The notes beneath the pieces were generated by a model. That model worked only from the letters and a program-made list of their open reading frames with translations. It was not told where the DNA came from and ran no database searches. Of a DNA stretch of 64,000 bases, positions 1 through 9,983 are shown in pieces (position 1 is the first letter of the stretch; every line of letters begins with the position of its first letter). The stretch is from JANMCE01 sp963791625 (GTDB lineage Bacteria > Actinomycetota > Acidimicrobiia > Acidimicrobiales > Ilumatobacteraceae). The stretch covers positions 1,116,001-1,180,000 of the forward strand of contig CAWBTA010000006.1 of NCBI GenBank assembly GCA_963791625.1. Direction: 5' to 3'. The position numbers and the translations under genes were made by a program.

Positions 1-483
1 CCAACTGGTGTCGTCGCCGCGAGTCCACTCGCCGGTGGCAAGAGGATAGAACGCCTCGTCCCACACCTCCGCGTATTCCTCTGGCGCGGCGAGGGTGCCG
101 AGCGGACTGGCCGGGTTCGATCTCCACCGACCCGCATGAGGATCGACCGTGGCGAGATGACGGCGGTAGAGCGAGAAATCCGGCTCGACGACAGCCCCTT
201 TGCCGAGATGGGCGCCGACCAGAGCGATGGCTTCGGCGCCGCCATTGGTGAGAACGAGTCGCTCATGGGGAACCGCAATCGCGTCAGCGAGCGTCTCGGT
301 CGCCGCTGTTGCATCGGGGTACTCGTGCAGCGCGGAAAGATGCCGGCCGATGATCTCGCTCGGGTCGGGAGCAAAGGGGTTCAAGCTGGCGGAGAGATCG
401 ATGACGTCGGCAGGGTCGAGGCCGAGTTGCCGGGCGACGCGCCGGGCATCGCCACCGTGCGGTCCGGGGTCAAGTGCGCTCAT
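1..483 (-). CDS. cobC: CobC/CobD-type PLP aminotransferase (threonine-phosphate decarboxylase-like), C-terminus cut by window edge
   Basis: The reading frame is open from an ATG at 483 to the window edge, so only about 161 N-terminal residues are visible. They begin MSALDPGPHGGDARRVARQL, followed by an LSASLNPFAP-type segment and an LTNGGAEAIALV segment. This is the usual N-terminal layout of the class I/II PLP aminotransferases that make the aminopropanol-phosphate arm of cobalamin. The PLP lysine would lie beyond the edge. The ATG overlaps the stop of the BluB-CobT gene (ATGA), so it is probably the next gene of the leftward cobalamin operon. A histidinol-phosphate aminotransferase paralogue is the alternative; the operon context favours cobalamin synthesis. 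Confidence 0.75.
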   Translation of the reverse strand, partial: MSALDPGPHGGDARRVARQLGLDPADVIDLSASLNPFAPDPSEIIGRHLSALHEYPDATAATETLADAIAVPHERLVLTNGGAEAIALVGAHLGKGAVVEPDFSLYRRHLATVDPHAGRWRSNPASPLGTLAAPEEYAEVWDEAFYPLATGEWTRGDDTSW

Positions 484-2174
484 GGCTGTCGCGCTACCCG
501 GCCCGACTCACATCGAATGGTGAGGGCGTTGAGCAGCAGCCGCGTTGCCAGACAGGCGCCAACCCCCTCGCCCGCTCGCAGGCGTAGATCGAGGAGTGGC
601 TCAAGGCCGAGACGGTTGAGGACAAGGGCATGACCACGTTCGCGGCTACGCTGGCCGGCGATCAGGTGCTGCGCCACGGCAGGTTCGATCAGCACTGCGC
701 ACAGCGCCGCGACACCGGTGGCGAACCCGTCCAGCATGATCGGTCGGCCCGCGCCAGCCGCGCCGAGAACCACACCGGTGAGGCACGCGAACTCGGGTCC
801 ACCGAGGCTGGCCAGCAGCACGAGCGGATCCCCGAGCGCCTTGCCGTGCTCGGCTCTCGCCCGTTGTACGGCACCGGTGACGACGCTCCGTTTGCGCACC
901 AGCATGGCTGAATCCGAGCCGGACCCAAGGCCGACCACCTCCGCGGCCGGAAGGCCGAGCAGCACGGCGCACAGGGCGCTGGCCACCGTGGTATTACCTA
1001 TGCCGACTTCGCCAAGCGCAACGATCCCGTGGGCGTCGGCTCCTGCGATGCGTCCTTCTGCGAGAAGGCGATGAACATTCTGCAGCGTGACGGCATCGGT
1101 GTTCAGCAGATCGCCAGAGCCGCTCCCGGCATCGATGACGACCGTTGTAAGTCCGGCGGCTCTGGCCGCGACCACGCCGACTGCCTCACCGGCCCGTGCC
1201 GCCGCCAATACGTCGGCGGTGACCGTTCGGTCAAAGGCGCTGACGCCCAGCTCCGCGACCGGATGATCGCCACCAACCAGGACGAGCGTGCCGGTGGTGG
1301 CGTCACCGTGGCCGAGGGACACGACGCGATCGACCACGCGGTCCAGGAGGCCCAGCGAACCGAGTGGCGTCAGGATCTGATCGTTGCCATCTCGTGCGTC
1401 GACAACAGAGCGCGGCGCCGGTGCCCGTAATCGAGATACCGGTGCAGACGGTCCGTCGTCCGGCCAGCGTTCGTTCACCACAACGTCGGACAGCGGCACG
1501 CGACTCGACCATCCCCAGCGTTCCAGCCCTGGCGCAGGCGGGCGTTCATCGGGCCAGCCGAGACAGAGCCAACCGAGGCTCTCAACGCCGTCAGGAAGCC
1601 CGACCAGCCCCGCCAGATCCGCTGGCTCGAACAGCGTGACCCACCCGAGACCAAGCCCTTCGGCGCGTGCCGCGAGCCAGAGGTTTTGAATGGCGCAGGC
1701 ACATGACCACATGTCGGCATCATCGAACGTGTTCCGCCCCAGTACACCGGCTCCGGGAGTGCGGCGATCGCAGCACACGACGATGCCAACGGGGGCCTCC
1801 CGGATTCCTTCGAGTTGCAGATCAAGCAGGTGTCGCGCCGCGTCAGGTTCGAGCTGGGCGGCCTGGGCAAGACGCTCACGATCGGCCAGGAGCGCGGCTC
1901 GCTCCCGTGTCGCCGGTGAGGTAACCACGATGAAACGCCACGGCTGGGATTGGCCGACCGATGGTGCGTTGTGACCGGCGGTCAACACCCGGTTGAGTAA
2001 CTCGCTCGGGATGGGATCGGGCCGGTAGCGACGCACATCACGGCGGGCCCGGGCGATGTCGTAGAAGGCCTGACGGTCCTCGGGCGGGAACGCCCAGCCG
2101 TTGGGCGCCGCAGCACGCTCGGCCGCCGACGTGGCGTCACCGATCAGCGGAACCGGGCGCGGCCAGGTGGTCAA
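480..2174 (-). CDS. bluB-cobT: BluB-CobT fusion: 5,6-dimethylbenzimidazole synthase + nicotinate-nucleotide:DMB phosphoribosyltransferase
   Basis: This 564-residue protein has two domains. Residues about 30-240 match BluB (RRDVRRYRPDPIP, then NAPSVGQSQPWRF), the nitroreductase-fold enzyme that converts reduced FMN and O2 into dimethylbenzimidazole. Residues about 265-553 match CobT, which activates that base to alpha-ribazole phosphate. The two glutamates that CobT needs appear as Glu389 in LGEVGIGNTT and Glu536 in RAGEGVGACLA. A Pro/Ala-rich linker of roughly 25 residues joins the halves without a stop. The likely start is a TTG at 2174 whose last bases overlap the cbiX stop (TTGA); a slightly later start is possible. 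The fusion would pass the lower ligand directly from its synthase to its activating enzyme. Confidence 0.9.
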   Translation of the reverse strand: MTTWPRPVPLIGDATSAAERAAAPNGWAFPPEDRQAFYDIARARRDVRRYRPDPIPSELLNRVLTAGHNAPSVGQSQPWRFIVVTSPATRERAALLADRERLAQAAQLEPDAARHLLDLQLEGIREAPVGIVVCCDRRTPGAGVLGRNTFDDADMWSCACAIQNLWLAARAEGLGLGWVTLFEPADLAGLVGLPDGVESLGWLCLGWPDERPPAPGLERWGWSSRVPLSDVVVNERWPDDGPSAPVSRLRAPAPRSVVDARDGNDQILTPLGSLGLLDRVVDRVVSLGHGDATTGTLVLVGGDHPVAELGVSAFDRTVTADVLAAARAGEAVGVVAARAAGLTTVVIDAGSGSGDLLNTDAVTLQNVHRLLAEGRIAGADAHGIVALGEVGIGNTTVASALCAVLLGLPAAEVVGLGSGSDSAMLVRKRSVVTGAVQRARAEHGKALGDPLVLLASLGGPEFACLTGVVLGAAGAGRPIMLDGFATGVAALCAVLIEPAVAQHLIAGQRSRERGHALVLNRLGLEPLLDLRLRAGEGVGACLATRLLLNALTIRCESGRVARQP

Positions 2175-3136
2175 TGGCTGTGCCCGTGCGCATGGTCGTG
2201 GTCGTGCGAATGACCGCCGGTGCGGTGTTCGAGCGCAAGATGCGAATGACCGACACCGATGGGTTGACCGACCCGATCCTCTTCGCCGGGGAACGGGAGA
2301 CGGTACGCGCAGGTGTCGCAGCTCATCATCACCTTGCCCTCGTTGGCCTCGCGGTAGCGCTCGAGAATGACCGGCACCAGCCGAGGGTCGGGTCCGAAGT
2401 AGCCCGCGTCGATGATCTCGATGCCGCGCTCGGCCGCGAAAGCCCGCTCATCGGCCAGGATGCGCTGCACCAGCTTGCCGTTGCAGATGAACCACGAGAA
2501 CACGGTGAGTTTGGTGGCACCGAGCTTGGCGCACATGTCGAGAGCCTCGGGTACGCGAGGGCCGGTGACGCCGGAGAATCCGGTGATGACGAACGGCGCC
2601 TTTTCGAACTCAGCCATCAACCGAGACGCGCGGCAGGCCTCACCGTTGGCATCAGGGTCAGACGTGCCACGAGCAATAACTAGCAACGGATTTCCCGTGC
2701 CTCCGACCTGCGCGATGTTGTCGTGAGCGATGGCACACAGGGCGTGATCGACCCCGAACGGACGGCCGTACACGATGGGCATGTTGGGGTACTTCAGACG
2801 GGCTTCCACGACCACGGCGGGAACGTCACTCTTGGAGTGACCGGCGGCCAGCAGCATCATCGGCAGAATAGTGATGCGCTTCACCCCACGGGCGACGAGG
2901 CGATCGAGGGCGACACCGGCCGGAGGGTCACTCATTTCGAGGTAGCCAACTTCTACCGCCAGGTCGGGTCGGGCCGCACTCACGTGCCGGCCGATCGTGG
3001 CCATCTCACTGCCGCTGACATGGCAGTACGAACCATGCCCGACGAGCAACAGACCGTCGGTCGCGTCGGCCCGGCCCAAGGTGGGGTAGTGGCCGGGCCG
3101 CGTGATCTGCAGCGACGGAAGATGGGGAACATACAT
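2171..3136 (-). CDS. cbiX: CbiX-type sirohydrochlorin cobaltochelatase with MxCxxC motif and His-rich tail
   Basis: This 321-residue protein has two tandem chelatase-fold halves: LLLVGHGSYCHVSG near residue 30 and LLVIARGTSDPDANGEA near residue 155. Conserved chelatase segments such as ILPMMLLAAGHSKSDVP are present. Near residue 269 it has MSCDTC, the MxCxxC motif that in long CbiX proteins (CbiXL) carries an Fe-S cluster. It ends in a His/Asp tail (GGHSHDHDHAHGHSH), probably for cobalt storage or delivery. In the oxygen-independent pathway CbiX inserts cobalt into sirohydrochlorin. The gene starts 12 nt after chlID and overlaps bluB-cobT. It sits beside the late-insertion chelatase genes cobN and chlID, so which route is used is unclear. 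Confidence 0.85.
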   Translation of the reverse strand: MYVPHLPSLQITRPGHYPTLGRADATDGLLLVGHGSYCHVSGSEMATIGRHVSAARPDLAVEVGYLEMSDPPAGVALDRLVARGVKRITILPMMLLAAGHSKSDVPAVVVEARLKYPNMPIVYGRPFGVDHALCAIAHDNIAQVGGTGNPLLVIARGTSDPDANGEACRASRLMAEFEKAPFVITGFSGVTGPRVPEALDMCAKLGATKLTVFSWFICNGKLVQRILADERAFAAERGIEIIDAGYFGPDPRLVPVILERYREANEGKVMMSCDTCAYRLPFPGEEDRVGQPIGVGHSHLALEHRTGGHSHDHDHAHGHSH

Positions 3137-3148
3137 TGGTTAACGACC

Positions 3149-4906
3149 TTACGAAGGGGAAGCGAGGTGAGTACGAACAACGTCCTCGATGCGGGTGGCA
3201 CCAAGGTCGTCGATATGGAGGTGGATGGCGCCCATGATGCGTGCCAGTTCAGCCGCGAGACCCAGCCGGGGTGCACCGGTTTCGGCATCGATCACGATGG
3301 CATCAAGTGACCGGCGGGCGATATCGCGGGCCACGTGTTGTGCGGCCGTGAGCGGGTCGTGGCCGTTGTCGGCATGGGTGGCGCGGCCGTCGGTGATGAT
3401 GACCAGAAGAGGAACCCGACCGGGGTCGTTACCGGGAGCCGTAGCCATCTTGAGAGCAGCGCTCAGGCCATCGGCGAGCGGTGTGGTGCCGCCGATGGGA
3501 AGATCGACCAGACGGGTACGGGCGATCTCGCCGCTTGCGGTCGGCTGCAGTATTACCTCGGCCCGCTCGCCCCGCATGCTGATGAGCGCAACCCGGTCGC
3601 GCCTTTGATAGGCATCGGTGAGCAGACCGAGCACAGCGCCCTTGGCGGCTTCGATGCGGTCGGTGGCACCCATCGAACCCGAGGCGTCAACCAGGAAGAT
3701 CAAAAGGTTCCCAGCCTTGGTCTCACGACGCGCCTGGCGTAGGTCATCGGCATGAAGAGTCTGTGTGCCCGTCTCGGCCCGCCGGGTAGCGACGGCGACG
3801 GCGGTGGCAGTTGTCGCGAGATCGGTGAGGGAAGTACCGACCGGTTCGGTGCCCGTGATGCGACCGCGCAGGCCGACCATGGGCGAGCGCCGACCCGACG
3901 CCGGCGACAACCGATGGGCGTGGGTGACGAGTGACGGCGGTGTGAGCGGTGCGGACGGCGGACGCTGCTCGGTCTGCGGTGACGACGGACCCTCCTGCGG
4001 CCCCGACTCGGGTGGTGGTGCGAGCGTCTGGTCGAGCGCGTCGTTGATCTCGTCGTCGCTCATGGTCGGTGCATCGAACGGATCGCGATGACGACGATGG
4101 GCGAGCACCAGATGCGCGACGGCACGCAGGTCGTGGGTGGTCGCAACATCTCGACCCTCCCAACCGGCGAAGGCCGCGGCGGCTCGGCACAGCACGATGT
4201 CGGCCCGCAGACCCTCGGCTCCAACGGCCACCGCAAGCGTGCTGGCTGCAAGCAAGACATCGTCGGGTACGACTGCCGGACGGGTTTCGGCCAACCGCGT
4301 ACGCAGCGCGTCATCGGCAACCCGGTGCTCAAAAGCGGCTCCCTCGCGGTCGTGTGAGAGTCGCCGTCGCACCGCGTCGGCCCGCTCGCTCGGGTCGGCG
4401 GAGGCGGTGACGGTGACCGAGAGGCCGAAGCGGTCGAGGAGCTGCGGGCGAAGATCCCCTTCCTCGGGGTTCATGGAGCCGACCAATACGAAGCGTGCGG
4501 GGTGCAGATGGGCGATACCGTCGCGCTCTATGCGGTTCACTCCGCTGGTGGCGACATCGAGCAGCACGTCGACGAGATGGTCGGCGAGCAGGTTGACTTC
4601 GTCCACGTAGAGCACGCCTCCGTGCGCGTCCGAGAGCAGGCCGGGACGGACCCGCTGCTCGCCGGTTGTCAGCATCTCAGCCAGGTCGACGGAACCAACG
4701 ACGCGATCTTCGGTGGCGCCGAGAGGCAGCTCCACGAAGCGAGACTCACCAGGCAACAGCGCGGCCAGGGCACGGGCGACGGTTGTCTTGGCCGAACCCT
4801 TCTGGCCGCGAAGCAACACACCTCCGATAGATGGGTCGATGGCGCACAGCAGCAGCGCGAGTTTGGCGTCATCCTGACCGACCACGGCAGAGAACGGAAA
4901 CGTCAC
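3149..4906 (-). CDS. chlID: ChlI-ChlD-type fused AAA+/VWA chelatase subunit, partner of CobN
   Basis: This is a fused AAA+ and von Willebrand A protein. The Walker A motif is GQKGSAKTT near residue 35 and Walker B is LYVDEVNLL near residue 100. A Pro/Gln-rich linker lies around residues 300-330. The C-terminal VWA domain has the metal-ion-dependent adhesion site DASGSMG. In actinobacteria lacking CobS and CobT, magnesium-chelatase-like I/D subunits are thought to energise CobN; the direct cobN-chlID overlap supports that role here. The start is taken as GTG 4906, which overlaps the cobN stop (GTGA) and has a GGGAGGAG ribosome-binding sequence just upstream. A TTG at 4921 is less likely. Confidence 0.88.
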   Translation of the reverse strand: MTFPFSAVVGQDDAKLALLLCAIDPSIGGVLLRGQKGSAKTTVARALAALLPGESRFVELPLGATEDRVVGSVDLAEMLTTGEQRVRPGLLSDAHGGVLYVDEVNLLADHLVDVLLDVATSGVNRIERDGIAHLHPARFVLVGSMNPEEGDLRPQLLDRFGLSVTVTASADPSERADAVRRRLSHDREGAAFEHRVADDALRTRLAETRPAVVPDDVLLAASTLAVAVGAEGLRADIVLCRAAAAFAGWEGRDVATTHDLRAVAHLVLAHRRHRDPFDAPTMSDDEINDALDQTLAPPPESGPQEGPSSPQTEQRPPSAPLTPPSLVTHAHRLSPASGRRSPMVGLRGRITGTEPVGTSLTDLATTATAVAVATRRAETGTQTLHADDLRQARRETKAGNLLIFLVDASGSMGATDRIEAAKGAVLGLLTDAYQRRDRVALISMRGERAEVILQPTASGEIARTRLVDLPIGGTTPLADGLSAALKMATAPGNDPGRVPLLVIITDGRATHADNGHDPLTAAQHVARDIARRSLDAIVIDAETGAPRLGLAAELARIMGAIHLHIDDLGATRIEDVVRTHLASPS

Positions 4907-7900
4907 CGGCGCTCCTCCCAACCTTCGGATTCAAGCAGCGCCGATCGTAGTGTCGCCAGCGCCTCGGCTGACGCATTCCACATTTCGCGCTCGTTGGCTT
5001 CAAGCAGTCGCTCGGCAATCGAGCGCAGCGCCCATGGGTTCGACTGTTCGAAGAACTTCCGCACGCCTGGATCGCCAACGTAGGCCTCGGTGACCTTTTC
5101 GTACATCCAATCTTCTACTACCTGAGCAGTGGCGTCGTAGCCAAACAGGTAGTCGACCGTGGCCGCCATTTCGAACGCGCCCTTGTAGCCGTGGCGTTCC
5201 ATTGCCTCGATCCAGCGCGGGTTGATGACACGGCTGCGCACGACGCGAGCGGCTTCCTCGGCCAGTGCTCGAACGCGGGGGTTGGCCGGATCTGCGCTGT
5301 CACCGAACCAGGCTTTGGGCTGCTTGCCGGACAGGGCGCGGATGGTGGCGACCATGCCGCCGTGATCCTGCATGTAGTCGTCGGAGTCGAAGATGTCATG
5401 CTCTCGGTTGTCCTGGTTTTTGACGGCGACGTCGATGGCGGCGAAGCGGCGCTTCATGGCAGCTTCGGCCGGTACGCCGTAGCCGACGCGGCCGTAGGAG
5501 TGTCCGGACCAGGCAATGTAGACCGCGGCCAGGTCATCGTCGGAGCGCCAGTTCCCGCCCTCAAGCAGCGACAAGATGCCCGAGCCGTAACCACCTGGCG
5601 CCGGACCGTACACGCGAGCGTCGGTGCTCGCTGATGCACGCACAAAGTTCTGCTCGTGGTCCTCATCGAGTGCTGCCACGAGCGCGACGGCATCGTCGAT
5701 GAGTGCGACGAGATTCGGGAACGCGTCGCGGAAGAATCCCGAGATACGCACCGTCACATCGATTCGAGGGCGACCGAGCTCCTGAAGCGAAATCGCCTCC
5801 ACGCCGGTTACGCGACGGCTCTCCGGTTCCCACACGGGACGTACGCCGAGCAGCGCCAGCACTTCGGCCACGTCGTCGCCCTGGGTGCGCATAGCAGCGG
5901 TGCCCCAGAGCACAAGGCCGACGGTGCGCGGGTACGTGCCCTCCTCGTCGAGGTGACGTTGCAGCAATGCATTGGCCAGGTCCTGTCCGACCTGCCATGA
6001 CAGCTGGGTGGGCAGCGCCTTCGGGTCAACCGAGTAGAAGTTACGGCCGGTCGGCAAGACGTGGGCGCCACCACGGGTGAGCGCGCCGCTCGGCCCGCTC
6101 GGTACATAGCGACCGTCGATCCCGGCCACCAGATTGTGCACCTCGTCGGTGGTGTGCGAGAGCAGCGGAACGAGCCGGTCGCAGATCCAGGTAATCGTCG
6201 CCGGATCATCGCTCGATGCAACCCATCCACGCTCGGCAGCGGCTTCCACCAGTCGGCGACATTCGGCCTCGACCGCATCGACCTCGACGCGGTGATTCGC
6301 GGTGAGGTCGATGCCAAGCTTGGTCGCAACCACGGCCCGGAGCGAGGGAACCTGGCCCTGCGGTAAGCGGGTGGCGGCGAGGATCGTTTCGATCAGAGCA
6401 ACATCCTGAGGAGCACGTCCCATGATGTGCAGACCACCGCGGATCTGTGCGTCTTTCAGTTCACACAAATACCCGTCGACGTGACCGATGAGATCATCGA
6501 AGCCATCGTCTTCGAAGTCGGCCTCGGTCGGGGTCTGGTCGAGACCGAGATCACGGTTGAGGTTGGCCTGCACCAACAACTCCCAGATACGAACTCGTTG
6601 GGCCGGCAACTTCTTCGGATCGAGAGCAGCCAGTTGCGCGTGCTCATCAAGCAGCTGTTCGAGCTTGGCCAGATCGTCGTAGGTCTCGGCCCGTGTCATG
6701 GGCGGTTGGAGATGATCGATGACCACCGCATGAGCGCGACGCTTGGCCTGTGTTCCCTCGCCCGGATCGTTGACCACGAAGGGGTAGAAGAACGGCATGT
6801 TGCCAATGGCCGCGTCGGGAAAGCACGATCCGGACAGACCAACACTCTTGCCGGGCAGCCATTCGAGGGTGCCGTGCTTGCCGAGATGCACGACGGCATC
6901 CGCGCCCCACACGTCATCCAGCCATCGGTAGAAGGCCAGGTAGTGATGGGCCGGCGGCAGCGTGGGCGAGTGATACACCGCGATCGGGTCATCGCCGTAG
7001 CCGCGAGGCGGCTGAATGGTGACCATCACATCGCCGAGGTCGAGGCCCGAGAACACGAGCTGGTCATCGTGCACGCGAGCCGTGCCTGGTGCCGGGCCCC
7101 AGATGTCGGTGACAACCCGCTGCGCGTCGTGGGGCAGGGTCGCGAACCAACGGTTATAGGTTGCGGCATCGAGTGAACCAACGGACTTGGCCAGCTCAAC
7201 CTCTGACAACGTGTCGGCGTCGTAGACCAAGGTGTCGGCCAGTTCAGCCATGAGTGCATCGCCGTCGGTTGGTATGCGCGTGACGTTGTGGCCCGCGTCG
7301 CGGAGAGCGTGGAGAAGATCGATGGCCGACGCGGGTGTGTCGAGCCCGACCGCGTTGCCGAGGCGGCTGCGCTTGGTGGGATAGGCCGACAACACGACGA
7401 CGACCCTCTTGCCAGCTGCCGGCTTGCGCCTGAGAAGCGCAGCCCGATGGGCGATGCCGGCAACACGAGCGGTGCGATCAGGAACGGTGCGATAGGCGTA
7501 TGCGGGTGCGCCGAGCACATCGCCATCATCGACCAACTCTTTGAACGCAAACGGGGGAGCGATGATGCGGCCGTCGAGTTCGCACCCCGCCACGCCCATG
7601 GCCACATCAACCGGTGACATGCCCGCGTCGGAGTCGGCCCACGCAGCCGATGAAAGGCTTGAGGCCGGCGCTTGGATGACGGCCACGTCGAGCGCGGCGA
7701 ACTCGGCCACGTCCCACGCATCACCGTCGAGCCCGCCCGCGCCACCTGTTATTCCGGCACCGGCTACAGCGCCACCCATCGCCAGCACCGTGGTGACGAG
7801 CGCGTCGACGCCATGCGCAGCACAGAGGTCGAGCGCAGGTACCCGGCCTTCACGGTTGGGTCGCAGCGAGTAGCAGTAAACAGCAAGCGCGTCGGATCCT

Positions 7901-8484
7901 TGCGCGGCTAACTCGTTGCAGAGGTCGGCAACGAACTGGGTATTCGCAGCGAGCAGGTGCGCGCGATAGAAGATGACGCCAACAAGTGGCCTGGACGGAT
8001 CACGCTGGAGGTCAGGACGACCAAGGCCGGCGCCTTCCCATACTCCGAAGTCAGTGACGGTAGTAGGCGGTGCGAATCCGAAACCCTCAAGCAGAACGGT
8101 GTCGGCCAAGAAGCGAAGCAGGTTCTCAAGATTGGAGGCGCCTCCCGCGGTGAGGTACCCGAACGCTTCGGCAACCAGACCTGACGATGCCGTCGAGAGC
8201 GCAGCTAGTTCGGCATCGGGCTCTGATTCGCCACCGAACGCAAGGAGCGGAATGGACTGCACGATACAGCGGGTGCGCAACGTGTCGAAGCCAGCGCCGT
8301 TGGCCCATGCCCCTCGTCCACCCAGCAAGCGGACAATCACACATCGCACGTCGTTGAGCGCGGTGTCGTCGGCGAAACGATCGGGATGGGCTGCTCGAAT
8401 GAGGGGGAAGTCTTCGGGCAGTCCATCGGTGATGCTTCGTAGGGTGAGGATTTCGGTGTCGGCGTTGGTGATGAACAGAATCAT
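4903..8484 (-). CDS. cobN: Cobaltochelatase large subunit CobN
   Basis: At 1193 residues this has the normal length of CobN, the ATP-dependent chelatase subunit that inserts cobalt into hydrogenobyrinate a,c-diamide. Diagnostic segments are VHLGKHGTLEWLPGKSVGLS in the middle, VYGPAPGGYGSGI further on, and a C-terminal stretch SGHSYGRVGYG followed by the DNREHDIFDSDDYMQDHGG region. It begins MILFITNADTEILTLRSI at ATG 8484, which overlaps the cobQ stop. The related magnesium chelatase subunits ChlH/BchH are the main alternative. The cobalamin genes on both sides and the absence of chlorophyll genes make CobN the clear choice. Confidence 0.95.
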   Translation of the reverse strand: MILFITNADTEILTLRSITDGLPEDFPLIRAAHPDRFADDTALNDVRCVIVRLLGGRGAWANGAGFDTLRTRCIVQSIPLLAFGGESEPDAELAALSTASSGLVAEAFGYLTAGGASNLENLLRFLADTVLLEGFGFAPPTTVTDFGVWEGAGLGRPDLQRDPSRPLVGVIFYRAHLLAANTQFVADLCNELAAQGSDALAVYCYSLRPNREGRVPALDLCAAHGVDALVTTVLAMGGAVAGAGITGGAGGLDGDAWDVAEFAALDVAVIQAPASSLSSAAWADSDAGMSPVDVAMGVAGCELDGRIIAPPFAFKELVDDGDVLGAPAYAYRTVPDRTARVAGIAHRAALLRRKPAAGKRVVVVLSAYPTKRSRLGNAVGLDTPASAIDLLHALRDAGHNVTRIPTDGDALMAELADTLVYDADTLSEVELAKSVGSLDAATYNRWFATLPHDAQRVVTDIWGPAPGTARVHDDQLVFSGLDLGDVMVTIQPPRGYGDDPIAVYHSPTLPPAHHYLAFYRWLDDVWGADAVVHLGKHGTLEWLPGKSVGLSGSCFPDAAIGNMPFFYPFVVNDPGEGTQAKRRAHAVVIDHLQPPMTRAETYDDLAKLEQLLDEHAQLAALDPKKLPAQRVRIWELLVQANLNRDLGLDQTPTEADFEDDGFDDLIGHVDGYLCELKDAQIRGGLHIMGRAPQDVALIETILAATRLPQGQVPSLRAVVATKLGIDLTANHRVEVDAVEAECRRLVEAAAERGWVASSDDPATITWICDRLVPLLSHTTDEVHNLVAGIDGRYVPSGPSGALTRGGAHVLPTGRNFYSVDPKALPTQLSWQVGQDLANALLQRHLDEEGTYPRTVGLVLWGTAAMRTQGDDVAEVLALLGVRPVWEPESRRVTGVEAISLQELGRPRIDVTVRISGFFRDAFPNLVALIDDAVALVAALDEDHEQNFVRASASTDARVYGPAPGGYGSGILSLLEGGNWRSDDDLAAVYIAWSGHSYGRVGYGVPAEAAMKRRFAAIDVAVKNQDNREHDIFDSDDYMQDHGGMVATIRALSGKQPKAWFGDSADPANPRVRALAEEAARVVRSRVINPRWIEAMERHGYKGAFEMAATVDYLFGYDATAQVVEDWMYEKVTEAYVGDPGVRKFFEQSNPWALRSIAERLLEANEREMWNASAEALATLRSALLESEGWEERR

Positions 8485-9983
8485 GCAAAGGCTCCGGCGG
8501 GTGTGCGGGAACCAAGTGCCCCGAGAGAAATCAGCCGCTCGATAGCGGCCATGTCAACATGCTGCTCGATGGCATCGGCCAATCGGTCGAACTGGTTCTC
8601 GCGCGCGGCGGCGTACGAGACACTGGCTGAGAGCCACGTCTTACCCGACCGTGCTGCGATGTCTTGGAGGAAGGCATGGCGGAAGCCGTCAGCCTCGAAG
8701 AGGCCATGCATCGTAGTGCCCATGAAGCGGCCGTCGACCACACCATCAACCGTTCCGTCCGACAACGTGAGCCACGGCGTGCCTGCCAGTGGATGCACCC
8801 GACCGTGATGAATCTGGTAACCGTGCACATCAGCGGTTCCCACCGAGCCACGCACTTGGCGGGTGACCTTCAGCAGCTCAAAGACTGTCGTCACTGGCAA
8901 CAGTCCGAGCCCGTCGACCCGACCTGCAGCGGATTCCACCGGATCATCAATGGACGCACCGAGCATCTGATAGCCACCGCAGATGCCAAGCACCGGTGCA
9001 TCGAGCGTGGCAAGAGCCTCGGGGAAACGCCGTTCGCGCAGCCAGGCAAGGTCGGCAACGGTAGCCTTGGTGCCGGGCAGGATGAGGAGATCGGGTCGGC
9101 CAATGCCCGATGCATCGTGCACGAAACGCACGCTGACGCCCGGCTCGATACAGAGCGGATCAACGTCGGTGAAATTGGACAGTCGAGGAAACCCGACAAC
9201 CGCGATGTCGAGGGTGTCGGCCAGCGCTGCCTGCTGTCGCGCGGTCGTGGACCCGACAGTGCAAGTGAATCCTCAGCGTCAAGGGCGAGGTCGTGCAGCC
9301 AGGGGAGTACACCAAGCGTGGGTACACCGCATGCGGCCTCGAGCTGCGCAGTGCCGTCGAGCAGTAGGGCAGGGTCACCGCGGAGCTTGTTGATCACAAA
9401 GCCCTTCACGAGTTCGCGATAGTGCGGTGGCAGCAAGCCGACCGTTCCGTACAGGGCCGCGAACACCCCACCGAGGTTGATGTCGCCAACCACAATGGCC
9501 GGCATGCCCGCCTCATGGGCGATGCGGAGATTCACAATGTCGTGGGCCAACAGATTGATTTCGGCTGGGCTTCCGGCACCCTCAAGCAACACCACATCGA
9601 AGCGACTGCGAAGGTCGGAAAGCGCATCGAGCACGGTGACCAGCAGTTGCGGCTTGTAGTCGTGATACGCCGCGGCGGACATCTCGCCAACGGCTCGGCC
9701 CAGCACGACGACCTGGCTGGTGCGTTCGCCGGTGGGCTTCAGCAGAGACCGGGTTCATCGTCACCTCCGGCTCGATTCCCGCAGCCGCAGCCTGCATCAC
9801 CTGGGCCCGACCGATCTCGTGCCCAGACGGCGTGATGGCCGAGTTCAACGCCATGTTCTGCGCCTTGAACGGCGCAACCCGAACCCCTTTGCGTGAGAGC
9901 ACTCGGCACAGCCCAGCCACGAGTTGGCTCTTGCCCGCGTCACTGGTGGTGCCGCAGACCATCAATCCACCAATCAGCGTCAC
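8481..9983 (-). CDS. cobQ: Cobyric acid synthase CobQ/CbiP, reading frame broken by two single-base shifts
   Basis: This enzyme amidates adenosylcobyrinate a,c-diamide at four side chains using glutamine and ATP. The ATPase P-loop reads MVCGTTSDAGKSQLVAGLC and the glutaminase nucleophile lies in VLGICGGYQMLG. The start is GTG 9983, which overlaps the cbiO stop (GTGA). Two indels break the frame. Near 9746 one extra base turns MNPVLLKPTGERTS out of frame. Near 9252 one base is missing in a short C/G run, after DAEDSLAL. Both halves and the junction sequences are otherwise perfectly family-like, and the gene lies mid-operon. A sequence error is therefore more likely than a pseudogene, but the sequence alone cannot decide. 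Confidence 0.88.
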
